Assembly: GCF_000223985.1 (NCBI RefSeq)
Contig: NZ_AFWV01000023.1
Span: forward strand, 1 to 34,805
DNA: 34,805 nt
Source: Thiocapsa marina 5811
Lineage (GTDB): Bacteria > Pseudomonadota > Gammaproteobacteria > Chromatiales > Chromatiaceae
Reading direction: 5' to 3'
Position 1 is the first letter of the stretch, and each line of letters opens with the position of its first letter. The notes beneath the pieces are model-generated. The model made no database searches. It was not told where the DNA came from and was given only the letters and a program-made list of their open reading frames with translations. Made by a program: the position numbers and the translations under genes. Below, piece after piece: positions 16,638-24,533 of the stretch.

Positions 16638-18917
16638 TCACCGAGGACCGATGTCAGTGCTGTCGCTCTCCTTCGGCATCCAGTGCTTTGCCGTGCGCAT
16701 ATCTATCCAGTCGCAATGAAGTTCGAGCCTGAGTTCAACGTTACCCTTCGGCACCAGATATGGCTCTAGCTGTTCCGGGATCGGAAAATAAAGGCCGCCA
16801 TACATCTCCTGCAATGGTCGGTCGAAAGGCTGTGCGCCCTCTGCGCGCGGTGCGCCTTCAACCGTGGTGGTCACGATCTCGTCCAAGCGGATTTCATACT
16901 GGAACGAGGCGCTCACTGTGTCCGACGCCACGTATAGAATCTTGTTACCGGCCCAAACGATGCCGCGGCTTTCACACTCCGGAAGGATGTCTCCATAAGC
17001 CTTGTATGCCGACTCAGGCAGCCGGATATAGAATCCGGCCCGGCCCGTCTGACCTGTCTCATCTATGATTTGAAGGATGCGGGGATTCTTTCTTTCGGGC
17101 TGGGCGTCAGCTTGAACCTGTGCGCCGCCACCCCCAACATTGATTACCTGTACGTCCGAGCGGGTCACGACTTGCCGCCTCCCTCCCTTCCGTACGGTTC
17201 CGATATCATCCTTCAAAAGTATCCAGAGTTCGGAACGCCGCTTGGCGAGCATTTCAAGATTAAGCGCACCGTCGCCGAAGAAGCGTGGACTCCATTTCTT
17301 CAGTGAAGGGCCAAGATATTCCCGGCAGAATGAAGCGATCAGCGAGTACAGTAGTTGGCTGAACCCGAGGTCCTCCAATTTGGCAATCTCCTGGTGGCGC
17401 ACATCGACGAAGATGTCAATCGCTTGGCCGCCGCCATGCTCCTTGACGAAGACCGGAATGTCCTCCGTCAGTTTGCCGGAGACGAGGCGGAAATTGTGCA
17501 CCTCGTATGACTTTGCAATCGTCATCTCCAATTCGCTCAGGAACACACGTTCGAAGCGCGTCAGCCTCTCATAGTGCTCAATACAATCGATGATGCCGTC
17601 GAATGGCTTGGCACCACAAAACTGTTGTAGGTAACTCTTTTCGGCATTGCGCCGGTGCTGATCTGATGACAGCAGGACGACAATATGCCCCTGCGCCTGC
17701 ATGATCTGGTTGAGGGCCTGCTTCTGCGTTGTCCCGAAATAGACGCCGACGCCCCCCTGCGTCGCGCGGCGCTTGATGCTTTCAAGTGCGATTTCCGTCG
17801 CATCGGCCAAGCGTACGCGGACATTATCGAGCTTTCCTATCATCCCGCGCTTCACTACATACCGAAAAATCCGCGTGTGCTGCGCAATCCGTTCGGGCGA
17901 GTCGAGCACGGCATCAACAGCCACCCGCTCCAACAAGGCTAAAATTTGTCCGAGCAGGCTTGTCGTCGTCCCGTCCAACGAGTCGCGTCCGGCTGTCGGC
18001 ACAAAGCGATCGCCGTCCAAGCGGCCGGAAACACCGATGGTTGTTCCTATCTGGGTGGCGCAAAGCTTAAAGCCTCGCTTGAATACGTCAATCGCTCCGT
18101 TCTCAAACCGGATTTGCCCTGTGAGATTGATTGCCTCATCGCCAATGGCTAGGCCGTGAATTCCGGCAATTAGAGTATGTCCCCGGTCCTCGAATAATCG
18201 GCCTGTAATTGTGAGATTCCCCTCGCGCCACGTCTTTATGCCTACTCCAATCTCCATAAGGTTTTCACGATCATCCAGGTCCGACAAACAAGTTTGCGAA
18301 ATCTTCTTACCGTTGAAGGCGATCATAATCGGCACGAAGCGGACAAAGTCTTTCAGATAACGCTGGAGTTGCTCCACGTCCGGCGGCTCGCGCAAGTGCC
18401 CGACCACAATCGTGCCCCGTGGCGCTGCCTCGTCACTAGGACGCACTGTGACAGAGGGAATAGCGATTCCGGCAGCCTTGATATCATCCTGCGAAAGGCT
18501 CGTGTATGTGCCGTGCTCTGCTTCCTGAACCTGTGAGATGACCTCTAACCTGTCGCAGACACCAAAATTGGCAAAACCGCCGATACCGAACATGCCTACG
18601 CAACCGGCCTGCACCGCTTCTCCGGTGCGCTTTCCACTTGCTCCGATGGTCCAGAAAAAGTTCTGAAGGTCTGTTTCCGACATGCCAATCCCGTTGTCGC
18701 ACACGATGAGCTTTCGATCGTCGACGGTAACATCTATGCGGTAACGGTTGTCGCGGGGATCTACATCTTCGCGGAGCGCCTGGATGCGGATTGCATCTAC
18801 CGCGTTCTGAACATTTTCCCGTATAAACGCCATAGGCGTTTCATAGATTTGCTTCGAGATCGCCCGCAGAACACTCTCGAACTCGATTCCTACCTTAAAT
18901 GAGGATCCGCCGGTCAC
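16638..18917 (-). CDS. Hsp90-like (GHKL) ATPase
   Basis: The product has 759 residues from GTG 18917, whose GTGA overlaps the stop of the metallophosphoesterase gene. The N-terminal ATPase has every Bergerat-fold box: N box E34-NVQNAVDA with Asn38 for Mg, G1 D74-NGIGM, ATP-lid residues around GASGKRTGE, and G2 GMFGIGGFANF (108-118). The order and the WTIGASGK segment are as in Hsp90/HtpG. Beyond about residue 220 it does not look like HtpG: there is no clear client-binding middle domain or MEEVD-type end, so it is an Hsp90-related switch ATPase rather than a chaperone. Proteins of this kind recur beside nucleases in defence islands. Its obligate-looking pairing with a phosphoesterase suggests that ATP binding gates that enzyme. 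Confidence 0.88.
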   Translation of the reverse strand: MTGGSSFKVGIEFESVLRAISKQIYETPMAFIRENVQNAVDAIRIQALREDVDPRDNRYRIDVTVDDRKLIVCDNGIGMSETDLQNFFWTIGASGKRTGEAVQAGCVGMFGIGGFANFGVCDRLEVISQVQEAEHGTYTSLSQDDIKAAGIAIPSVTVRPSDEAAPRGTIVVGHLREPPDVEQLQRYLKDFVRFVPIMIAFNGKKISQTCLSDLDDRENLMEIGVGIKTWREGNLTITGRLFEDRGHTLIAGIHGLAIGDEAINLTGQIRFENGAIDVFKRGFKLCATQIGTTIGVSGRLDGDRFVPTAGRDSLDGTTTSLLGQILALLERVAVDAVLDSPERIAQHTRIFRYVVKRGMIGKLDNVRVRLADATEIALESIKRRATQGGVGVYFGTTQKQALNQIMQAQGHIVVLLSSDQHRRNAEKSYLQQFCGAKPFDGIIDCIEHYERLTRFERVFLSELEMTIAKSYEVHNFRLVSGKLTEDIPVFVKEHGGGQAIDIFVDVRHQEIAKLEDLGFSQLLYSLIASFCREYLGPSLKKWSPRFFGDGALNLEMLAKRRSELWILLKDDIGTVRKGGRRQVVTRSDVQVINVGGGGAQVQADAQPERKNPRILQIIDETGQTGRAGFYIRLPESAYKAYGDILPECESRGIVWAGNKILYVASDTVSASFQYEIRLDEIVTTTVEGAPRAEGAQPFDRPLQEMYGGLYFPIPEQLEPYLVPKGNVELRLELHCDWIDMRTAKHWMPKESDSTDIGPR

Positions 18918-20695
18918 GCCGTCCTCCTTTCCGCCCGCTTGGCACTTAACTTATCCCGAAAGGCTCGGTCGCCCGTAGCCTCAACAATTTTCTGACCAAC
19001 AGCTGCAAACCCTTCCACAGCTTCCGGAAACCGGTTCATGCCAGTCAGCACAGCTTTCTTGGCCGCCTCATGGTCCTCCGCGTCTGCCTGCAAGGAAGCC
19101 AGTGCCGCGAAGTCGGCAGCAGCCGCCAACTCATCGGCGGTGATCTCGTTGTATAACTCGATTGCCCGGAATTTTTCAGTAGCCTCGGTCGATTGGCGGA
19201 GGCACAGCGCCAGCATCCGCTGTGCCTCAATCGCCACTGTCCTTTCAGGCGAATCGAGAAGACGTTCTGCCTGGGCGCGGAGCGACTCCCAGTCTTGATA
19301 GGTGGCCAAGTCTTGCAATAGCGCAAGCGAGTGAGCAAACGGCTGAAGAGGCTCAACCCCTGCAAGCACACGCATCTCAGCTTCGCGCTCGCCCAGTTTC
19401 TGGCGCAAGCCAGGATCGGTTGTGCAGAGTTCGTTCAGCAGAATCCCGTACCGCTCAACAGCTGCGCCATAGCGGGCGAAAAAATCGTCCAATATCATTT
19501 GCCCACCAAATAACCTGAGCGGATTCCGGATCGCCATGAATGCCACAGTTGCGGCCTTCAAATCGCCGTGAGCCTGACCGAGGAGAAAGTCGAGGGTCCC
19601 GAAGACATGGCCGTTCCCCACGGCAATAGGCATCTCGGCCTGCGCTTCTATTAACAAGGCGGAGAGGTAGTGCGCGAGCGACGCAAGCGGCGTGCAGAAT
19701 TTAGCGATCGCACGGGCGAGTTCATCGAGCGAGTACGGCCGGACTGCATTAATGACGAACGTTGACTGCTTATTGTTCTCGTACGAAAATGCGCCGTCGG
19801 TCGGCTTGTATTGTATCGTTTTGACAGTCTGTCGCGCTTGCATCACGTCTAGGCTAATTATGCTATAGGCGTTATGTGCATGCCGGGATTCAAAAGACGA
19901 TCCTGCGGCAATTGTCAGGCAATGTGTACCGGAATGCACGACATGGTGCGACTCAGGGTCGTGAAGGTGGCCGCAGTGGTAAAAATGACACACTTCCTCT
20001 ATGCGGCGCTGGACCGGACGACGGTCGAACTCGTTTAGAAGATGAAACGGATGATGTCCCATCGCAATGACGAGATTGGCATCGGCTTCGCCCGCGATGC
20101 TAAGCGCGTCGATCACTTGACGTTCCCCCGCCAGGAGCTTGCCGTGGTCGGACGAGCCGCCTTCCGAGAGCCAAGCGGTGTTGATCCCGACGATTGCGAT
20201 GCTGATGTCTTCCACAACGATAGCCGAGACGTAGCCAAGTCCGTCATGGGTCCATTTCTTCTCCTGTCGCGAAAAGTAGGTCTCCTGGAACCGGCGGAAG
20301 TTTGCCTGCCGTTGCAGCAACGTTTCTAGTTCCTCAGGTGATCCCAGAAATGAGTCAATGTCATTCTGACTCTGAAGGACGTAACGCGCACCGGAGAAGC
20401 ACGTCCTTTGCCGATCTCGTTCCACATCATGGTTGCCGGGAATGCAGAAAATTCGCTCACGGGCTACGCCCGCCACCCTCGTCACTTCCTCAAAGAAAGC
20501 AGCGGCGAGAGCGTATTCATCCGCCTTGCCAGCATAGGCGAGGTCGCCGGTTGCAAGCACGAAATCGATCACGCCAGCATCTGCCCGGCGTCGCTCGATA
20601 TCAGCGCACATTGCCGAAAGCACAATGTCCTGCGCCCAAGCCCGGCTGTCGTGCAAATGGAAGTCAGACATGTGGAGCCAAGTAACCGGACGCAT
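18914..20695 (-). CDS. Calcineurin-like metallophosphoesterase with helical C-terminal domain
   Basis: ATG 20695 is preferred over a TTG at 20704; it gives 593 residues. All metal-binding motifs of the MPP superfamily are present in order: D11-x-H13 in HMSDFHLHD, GD51 in LATGDLAYAG, GNH89D, then AMGHHPFHLL and CGHLHD. These fit a dinuclear-metal phosphodiesterase or nuclease such as the SbcD/Mre11 and cyclic-nucleotide phosphodiesterase groups. Residues after about 320 are helical and alanine-rich with TPR-like spacing (LRAQAERLLDSPERTVAIEAQRM), probably for binding a partner. It is first in a two-gene operon with the Hsp90-like ATPase (4-bp overlap). Superfamily membership is firm; whether the substrate is DNA, RNA or a nucleotide signal is open. 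Confidence 0.88.
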   Translation of the reverse strand: MRPVTWLHMSDFHLHDSRAWAQDIVLSAMCADIERRRADAGVIDFVLATGDLAYAGKADEYALAAAFFEEVTRVAGVARERIFCIPGNHDVERDRQRTCFSGARYVLQSQNDIDSFLGSPEELETLLQRQANFRRFQETYFSRQEKKWTHDGLGYVSAIVVEDISIAIVGINTAWLSEGGSSDHGKLLAGERQVIDALSIAGEADANLVIAMGHHPFHLLNEFDRRPVQRRIEEVCHFYHCGHLHDPESHHVVHSGTHCLTIAAGSSFESRHAHNAYSIISLDVMQARQTVKTIQYKPTDGAFSYENNKQSTFVINAVRPYSLDELARAIAKFCTPLASLAHYLSALLIEAQAEMPIAVGNGHVFGTLDFLLGQAHGDLKAATVAFMAIRNPLRLFGGQMILDDFFARYGAAVERYGILLNELCTTDPGLRQKLGEREAEMRVLAGVEPLQPFAHSLALLQDLATYQDWESLRAQAERLLDSPERTVAIEAQRMLALCLRQSTEATEKFRAIELYNEITADELAAAADFAALASLQADAEDHEAAKKAVLTGMNRFPEAVEGFAAVGQKIVEATGDRAFRDKLSAKRAERRTA

Positions 20696-21122
20696 TTCTA
20701 GCAACCACCTTCCAGCGAGGTATTTCGCGGCACTTTAGCGTCGCATTTTCTACTGCCGGCTGGCGGAAGAATCGTGCGGGTAGTGCCTCGACAGGAGGCG
20801 ATAGTGGATGGATGTGGCATGCAGTGGGCTATAAATCCAGCATCGATGAATTCGCCGCAGTCAGTACCGACACGTCTGCGGCCGGTCCGGAGATTTCCTA
20901 TAAAAACATTCGCCATCACTGTCCTTTCTTTAGAGTTCGGCGGACGAACGATCCTTCTATCTTGGAGCCGAAGGAAGACTTGAGCAAGAGTTTCGGTCGC
21001 TGTCGATAAGTTGGGCACTCATCCATGGCATAGTTGGCGGGATAGGCGGCCAACTAGTAGCTCTTTCCGCCTAATCTTGCGTAAGCATGATCGTAGGCGT
21101 ATTTCTTAAGGTTGGTTATCAA
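20696..21122. other. Upstream region of the phosphoesterase operon and left edge of an IS remnant
   Basis: The right part leads into the truncated IS630-type transposase. The left part should hold the minus-strand promoter of the phosphoesterase operon, but no good -35/-10 pair is obvious. A minus-strand frame (about 20698-20911, MANVFIGNLRTG...) has an AAAGGA before its ATG and stops just before the phosphoesterase start. It could be a leader peptide, but its composition is unconvincing. Confidence 0.45.
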
Positions 21123-21596
21123 GAGCCCTTGGCCGGCTGGCGCAAGGTCAACGTCCGCGCCACCAACACCGCGCTTGATCTCGCGCATGAGATCAAGGAG
21201 CTGCTGGACGTCGATTATCGCAAGGCTGAAAAGGTCGTTCTGGTTTGGGACAATCTCAACACCCATGTACCGGCGTCGCTGTACAAAGCCTTTGCGCCGC
21301 AGGAGGCGCGTCGACACTTGGACCGCTTGGAGATTCACTACACCCCCAAACACAGCAGCTGGCTCGACATCGCCGAGATCGAACTGGGCGTCTTCACCAA
21401 GCAGTGTCTCGATCGGCGCATCGACGACATCGACACCCTGCGCAGCGAGGCCAAGGCCTGGGCGGATCGCCGCAATGCTTCCGCGGCCGTTGTCGACTGG
21501 CAGTTCACGACCGACAATCCACGCATCAAGCTCAAACGCTTAAATCCGCAGCTTAAGGAGGAAGGAGGTACTAGCCGCGTAAGACACAAATGCTAG
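21123..21596 (+). pseudogene. 5'-truncated IS630-family transposase
   Basis: The fragment starts abruptly at EPLAGWRKVNV and runs to the normal C-terminal KLKRLNPQ. It retains the second catalytic Asp in VLVWDNLNTH and the Glu region in HYTPKHSSWLDIAEIELGVF, both diagnostic of IS630 DDE transposases. The N-terminal helix-turn-helix and first catalytic Asp, more than half the protein, are absent. It therefore cannot be active and marks an old insertion truncated on its left side. It has no start codon of its own; ATG 21087 lies in unrelated DNA fused in frame. It lies between the phosphoesterase operon and the IS91-type element, in a hotspot of successive insertions. Confidence 0.88.
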
Positions 21597-21828
21597 TCGA
21601 GGTGTGCTGGTCTTGATACGGTTCCTCGCCTGTGCTGTCAATGGGACATAAAGGAGGTTGAACTAATCCGCTCCGCGGGGCTTATTGGAGTCCATTCGCG
21701 GCGGCAGTTGAAGTCCGAATGACGCGGCAGTAAACGGGCGCGCATGGCGGCCCCGTTCCCCGCCTGCATGTCCCCGTCGTCCACACTCGAAGGCGACCCA
21801 ATCCGGGTCGTAACCCGAGGATCGGACG

Positions 21829-22677
21829 ATGACGCCCTTACGCCAACGCATGATCGCCGCCATGCAGATGCGTGGCTTCTCCCCGCGGACCCACGCCAGT
21901 TATCTCGCCGCGGTGCGGGATCTCGCCAGATTCACCCACCGTTCCCCCGACACGCTCGGGCGGGCCGATCTCCAGGGCTATTTCGAGCACCTGGTCATCG
22001 AGCGCAGGCTCGCCCCGGCGAGCGTGCGCCTGTCCTACAACGGCATCCGCTTCCTCTATATCCAGGTGCTCGCCTGGCCCGCGGTCGACCTCGATGTAGC
22101 CCTGCCCAAGCGCCCCCAGCGTATTCCGGGGTTGCTGACCCGCGCGGAGGTCGCCGCGATCTTGGGCGCGTGCGCCAATCCCCGGTATCGGGCCATGCTC
22201 ACCGTGTGCTACGGCTGCGGACTGCGTCTGAGCGAGGTGTTGGCGCTGCGGGTGAGCGACATCGACGGTGAACGTCGGCTCCTGCGCATCGAGCAGGGCA
22301 AAGGGGCCAAGGACCGGCTGGTCCCGCTCTCCCCGACCTTGCTGGAGGCGCTGCGCGCCTACTGGCGCCTGTACCGCCCCGAGGATTGGCTGTTCGCCGG
22401 GCGCACCGGCGGCCCGCTCTCGCCGACCGTCCTGCAGAAGGCCTATACCCGGGCCAAGCACCAGGCCGGGGTCACCAAGGACGGCGGCATCCATGCGCTG
22501 CGCCATGCCTACGCCACCCATCAACTGGCGGCCGGACTGCAGGTCGAGCGGCTGCAGCGCCTGATGGGGCATCGCAGCATCCAGACCACGCTGCGCTATG
22601 TCCATTGGGTGCCCGGGGCCGGGGACGGCGACGGCCCGTTGGATCTCATCGCCCGGTTGGAGGTGAGCCATGGCTGA
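21829..22677 (+). CDS. Tyrosine recombinase (phage-integrase family) of an IS91-type element
   Basis: The product has 282 residues and an intact catalytic domain: Arg133 in YGCGLRLSEVLALR, a Lys in the beta-hairpin GKGAKDRLVPL, H222-ALR225-HAYATH, GH248-R, and nucleophile Tyr257 in TTLRYVH. The N-terminal SAM-like domain (MRGFSPRTHASYLAAVRDL) binds the core site. The length and sequence style resemble XerC/D-like and integron-type integrases. Its stop lies 8 bp inside the transposase gene, so the two are coupled. In IS91-type elements such recombinases are thought to act as accessory resolution or integration enzymes; the exact role is not established. It is unlikely to be the integrase of the whole conjugative element. 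Confidence 0.92.
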   Translation: MTPLRQRMIAAMQMRGFSPRTHASYLAAVRDLARFTHRSPDTLGRADLQGYFEHLVIERRLAPASVRLSYNGIRFLYIQVLAWPAVDLDVALPKRPQRIPGLLTRAEVAAILGACANPRYRAMLTVCYGCGLRLSEVLALRVSDIDGERRLLRIEQGKGAKDRLVPLSPTLLEALRAYWRLYRPEDWLFAGRTGGPLSPTVLQKAYTRAKHQAGVTKDGGIHALRHAYATHQLAAGLQVERLQRLMGHRSIQTTLRYVHWVPGAGDGDGPLDLIARLEVSHG

Positions 22678-23818
22678 GGCCTCCCTGCAGGCGATCATTC
22701 ACGCCTGTCTCGCCGATTATGCCGCCGACCATCCCTTGAGCCCCCGCCAGTGGCAGGTCTGCCATCACCTTCGGGACTGCCGCACCGCCGCCTTGGGCGG
22801 CTTTGCGCTGGAATGCGACGGCTGCGGGGATCGCCCGCTGCTCTATCACGCCTGCCGCGACCGGCATTGCCCGCGCTGTCAGCAGCGGGCCTCCGCGGCG
22901 TGGTGCGACCGCCAGCGCGCGGCGGTGTTGCCGGTGACGTATCACCACCTGGTCTTCACCCTGCCCGCGTCCCTCAACGGTTGGGTGGAGATCCATCCGG
23001 AGGTGATCTATGGTCTGCTGTTCGAGACGGCATGGGCGACCCTCTCGACCTTCGGCGCGGACCCCAAGCGCCTGGACGGTCAACTGGGGATGACGGCGAT
23101 GCTGCACACCTGGGGCCAGACCCTGGTGCGCCATGTCCACCTGCATTGTCTGGTGCCGGGCGGGGCACTCGGCAGCGACGGCACCTGGCATCCGGCCAAG
23201 AGCACCTATCTGTTCCCGGTCCGAGCCCTCTCCCGGCATTTCCGCGGCGGCTTTGTCGGGCGTCTACGCCGCGCTCGCGAGGACGGCAAGCTCTCCCGGA
23301 TCCAAGACGATGCGCAGGTGGATCGGATCCTCGAGACCCTGATGGCGACCGATTGGGTGGTCTATTCCAAGCCCTGCCTGGCGCGGACCGACACCGTGGT
23401 CGATTATCTGGGGCGCTACAGCCATCGCATCGCGCTGTCGGACCGCCGTCTGTTGGACTTCCACGGGGCGTCGGTGCAGCTGAGCTATAAGGACTACCGC
23501 GACGGCGATCGGCGCAAGGTGATGACCCTCACCGCGGAGGAGTTGCTCCGTCGCTTTCTGCTGCATGTCCTGCCGAAAGGGTTCATGCGGGTGCGCCACT
23601 TCGGCTTTCTGGCCAACCGCTGTCGGGCGCGGCGCTTGGCCGCGATCCGCACGGCGCTGAGCGCACCGCCGCCCGAGGCCTGCGTGCCGGAAACGCCGGC
23701 GGCGCGGTTCGACGGCTATCCCTGCCCCAAGTGCAGAACCGGGAAGCTGCAGGTGCGCGCGCACCTCGCCCCGACGGAGCATGCAGAAGGAGGACGAACG
23801 CCCCTACGCACGCTTTGA
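22670..23818 (+). CDS. IS91-family HUH (Y2-type) transposase
   Basis: The product has 382 residues from ATG 22670. The N-terminal zinc-binding region has CDGCGDRPLLYHACRDRHCP with CPRC (residues 49-70), as in IS91/IS801/ISCR transposases. The HUH metal site is H157-L-H159 in VRHVHLHCLVPGG. The catalytic tyrosine region VDYLGRYSHRIALS (Tyr246 and Tyr250) follows. This enzyme nicks one strand at oriIS and drives rolling-circle replication to terIS, sometimes dragging neighbouring DNA along, which is one way defence genes could be mobilised. The C-terminus has a CPKC pair. No frameshift or stop is visible, so the enzyme is probably functional. Confidence 0.93.
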   Translation: MAEASLQAIIHACLADYAADHPLSPRQWQVCHHLRDCRTAALGGFALECDGCGDRPLLYHACRDRHCPRCQQRASAAWCDRQRAAVLPVTYHHLVFTLPASLNGWVEIHPEVIYGLLFETAWATLSTFGADPKRLDGQLGMTAMLHTWGQTLVRHVHLHCLVPGGALGSDGTWHPAKSTYLFPVRALSRHFRGGFVGRLRRAREDGKLSRIQDDAQVDRILETLMATDWVVYSKPCLARTDTVVDYLGRYSHRIALSDRRLLDFHGASVQLSYKDYRDGDRRKVMTLTAEELLRRFLLHVLPKGFMRVRHFGFLANRCRARRLAAIRTALSAPPPEACVPETPAARFDGYPCPKCRTGKLQVRAHLAPTEHAEGGRTPLRTL

Positions 23819-24096
23819 GTTGATCGTCATCCATTGGATTGCGGACAGGCCGCATGCGGCCTGCGATCGCGCTCGTCCCGGCGGTGGAAAATCGCCTAAA
23901 CTCTCCCTTGGAGCGCGGCTGCAGAGCCTGATCGGATCCCTCTTCGGAACCTGCCGACGATCGCACAGGGCCAGGCGTCGGGGCCGGGAGGCAGCGCGCG
24001 GCGACAGCACCCTGGGCCTAGCCGATACAATTTCCTATCTATAGGGTGAGGCGCGCATCCCTCGCCGTCGTACCGGGATCGGATCAGTCCAACGCA

Positions 24097-24168
24097 CATT
24101 TATCCGCCGTGCGCGACGCGCGTCTTCCCAACATCAGGGATCACTGCCACGCGCACGACGGATAAATG
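24097..24168. repeat. Imperfect inverted repeat, 19-bp arms
   Basis: CATTTATCCGCCGTGCGCG at 24097-24115 is matched by the reverse complement of 24150-24168 with one mismatch (18 of 19). The 34-bp spacer makes a large loop. It is AT-rich at the outer edge and GC-rich inside, and no T-run follows. It could be a miniature element, an operator pair or part of the IS91-type terminus. Confidence 0.6.
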
Positions 24169-24331
24169 CTTATTCGTTATGTACTATTTCTCAGTTAGTG
24201 GGCGCACACGGGTTTCACCAGCCGCGTGACCCGGTCGCCCCGCGTTCGGTCCGCTGATCCAAATTCGGGGGACATTGGGGGGCGGAGGAGAGCCGCGAAC
24301 CCGAAGACGTATGGCAACGACTGCTTTGGGT

Positions 24332-24370
24332 CATAACGGGCCTACCCTGAACGTGACCGCCAGTGTCCGC
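24332..24370 (+). repeat. Dispersed intergenic repeat B, copy 2
   Basis: Ungapped partner of 14151-14189, with 31 of 39 positions identical by hand count, in non-coding DNA between the IS91-type element and recD2. Confidence 0.5.
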
Positions 24371-24533
24371 GACGCGCGTCTTCCTGCCCTTGGAGCGTAT
24401 TGGCCGGGCGTAAGGTTTTTGCCGAATGCAGCTGCCCCGCAGTCCTGGACCGGATCGTCGCGCCTGATCGCTCGATCGTCCAGGAGACGCACAGGTGATC
24501 GCATCTCGGGGTTCCTCGATCTGGTCAACCTCT

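Larger units (their letters stand above)
21829..23818 (+). mobile_element. IS91-type element, coding core (tyrosine recombinase plus HUH transposase)
   Basis: Two overlapping + strand genes form the core of an IS91-family insertion sequence of the subgroup that carries an accessory tyrosine recombinase. IS91 elements transpose by rolling circle, lack terminal inverted repeats and make no target duplication, so the ends cannot be fixed by eye. They target GAAC or CAAG sites. A GAAC at 21661-21664 and a GTTC at 24244-24247 lie outside the genes and are possible limits, but such tetranucleotides are common. Both genes look intact. Confidence 0.75.
23819..24533. other. Non-coding region right of the IS91-type transposase, rich in repeats
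   Basis: This region of about 715 bp has no convincing gene. It should contain the oriIS end of the IS91-type element. It holds an imperfect 19-bp inverted repeat (24097-24168), a 17-bp direct repeat (CGCGACGCGCGTCTTCC at 24112-24128 and 24368-24384) and a copy of dispersed repeat B (24332-24370). It also lies just beyond the stop codon of the minus-strand recD2 gene. Confidence 0.55.

Noticed and set aside
20698-20911. Minus-strand 71-codon leader frame before the phosphoesterase gene
   Set aside because: It has a fair ribosome-binding site, but the composition is unlike a real protein and there is no recognisable family; kept only as a note in the intergenic entry.
21829-22677. Tyrosine recombinase as the integrase of the whole conjugative element
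   Set aside because: It overlaps the IS91-type transposase gene and matches the accessory recombinases of such elements, and no attachment site or tRNA is nearby.
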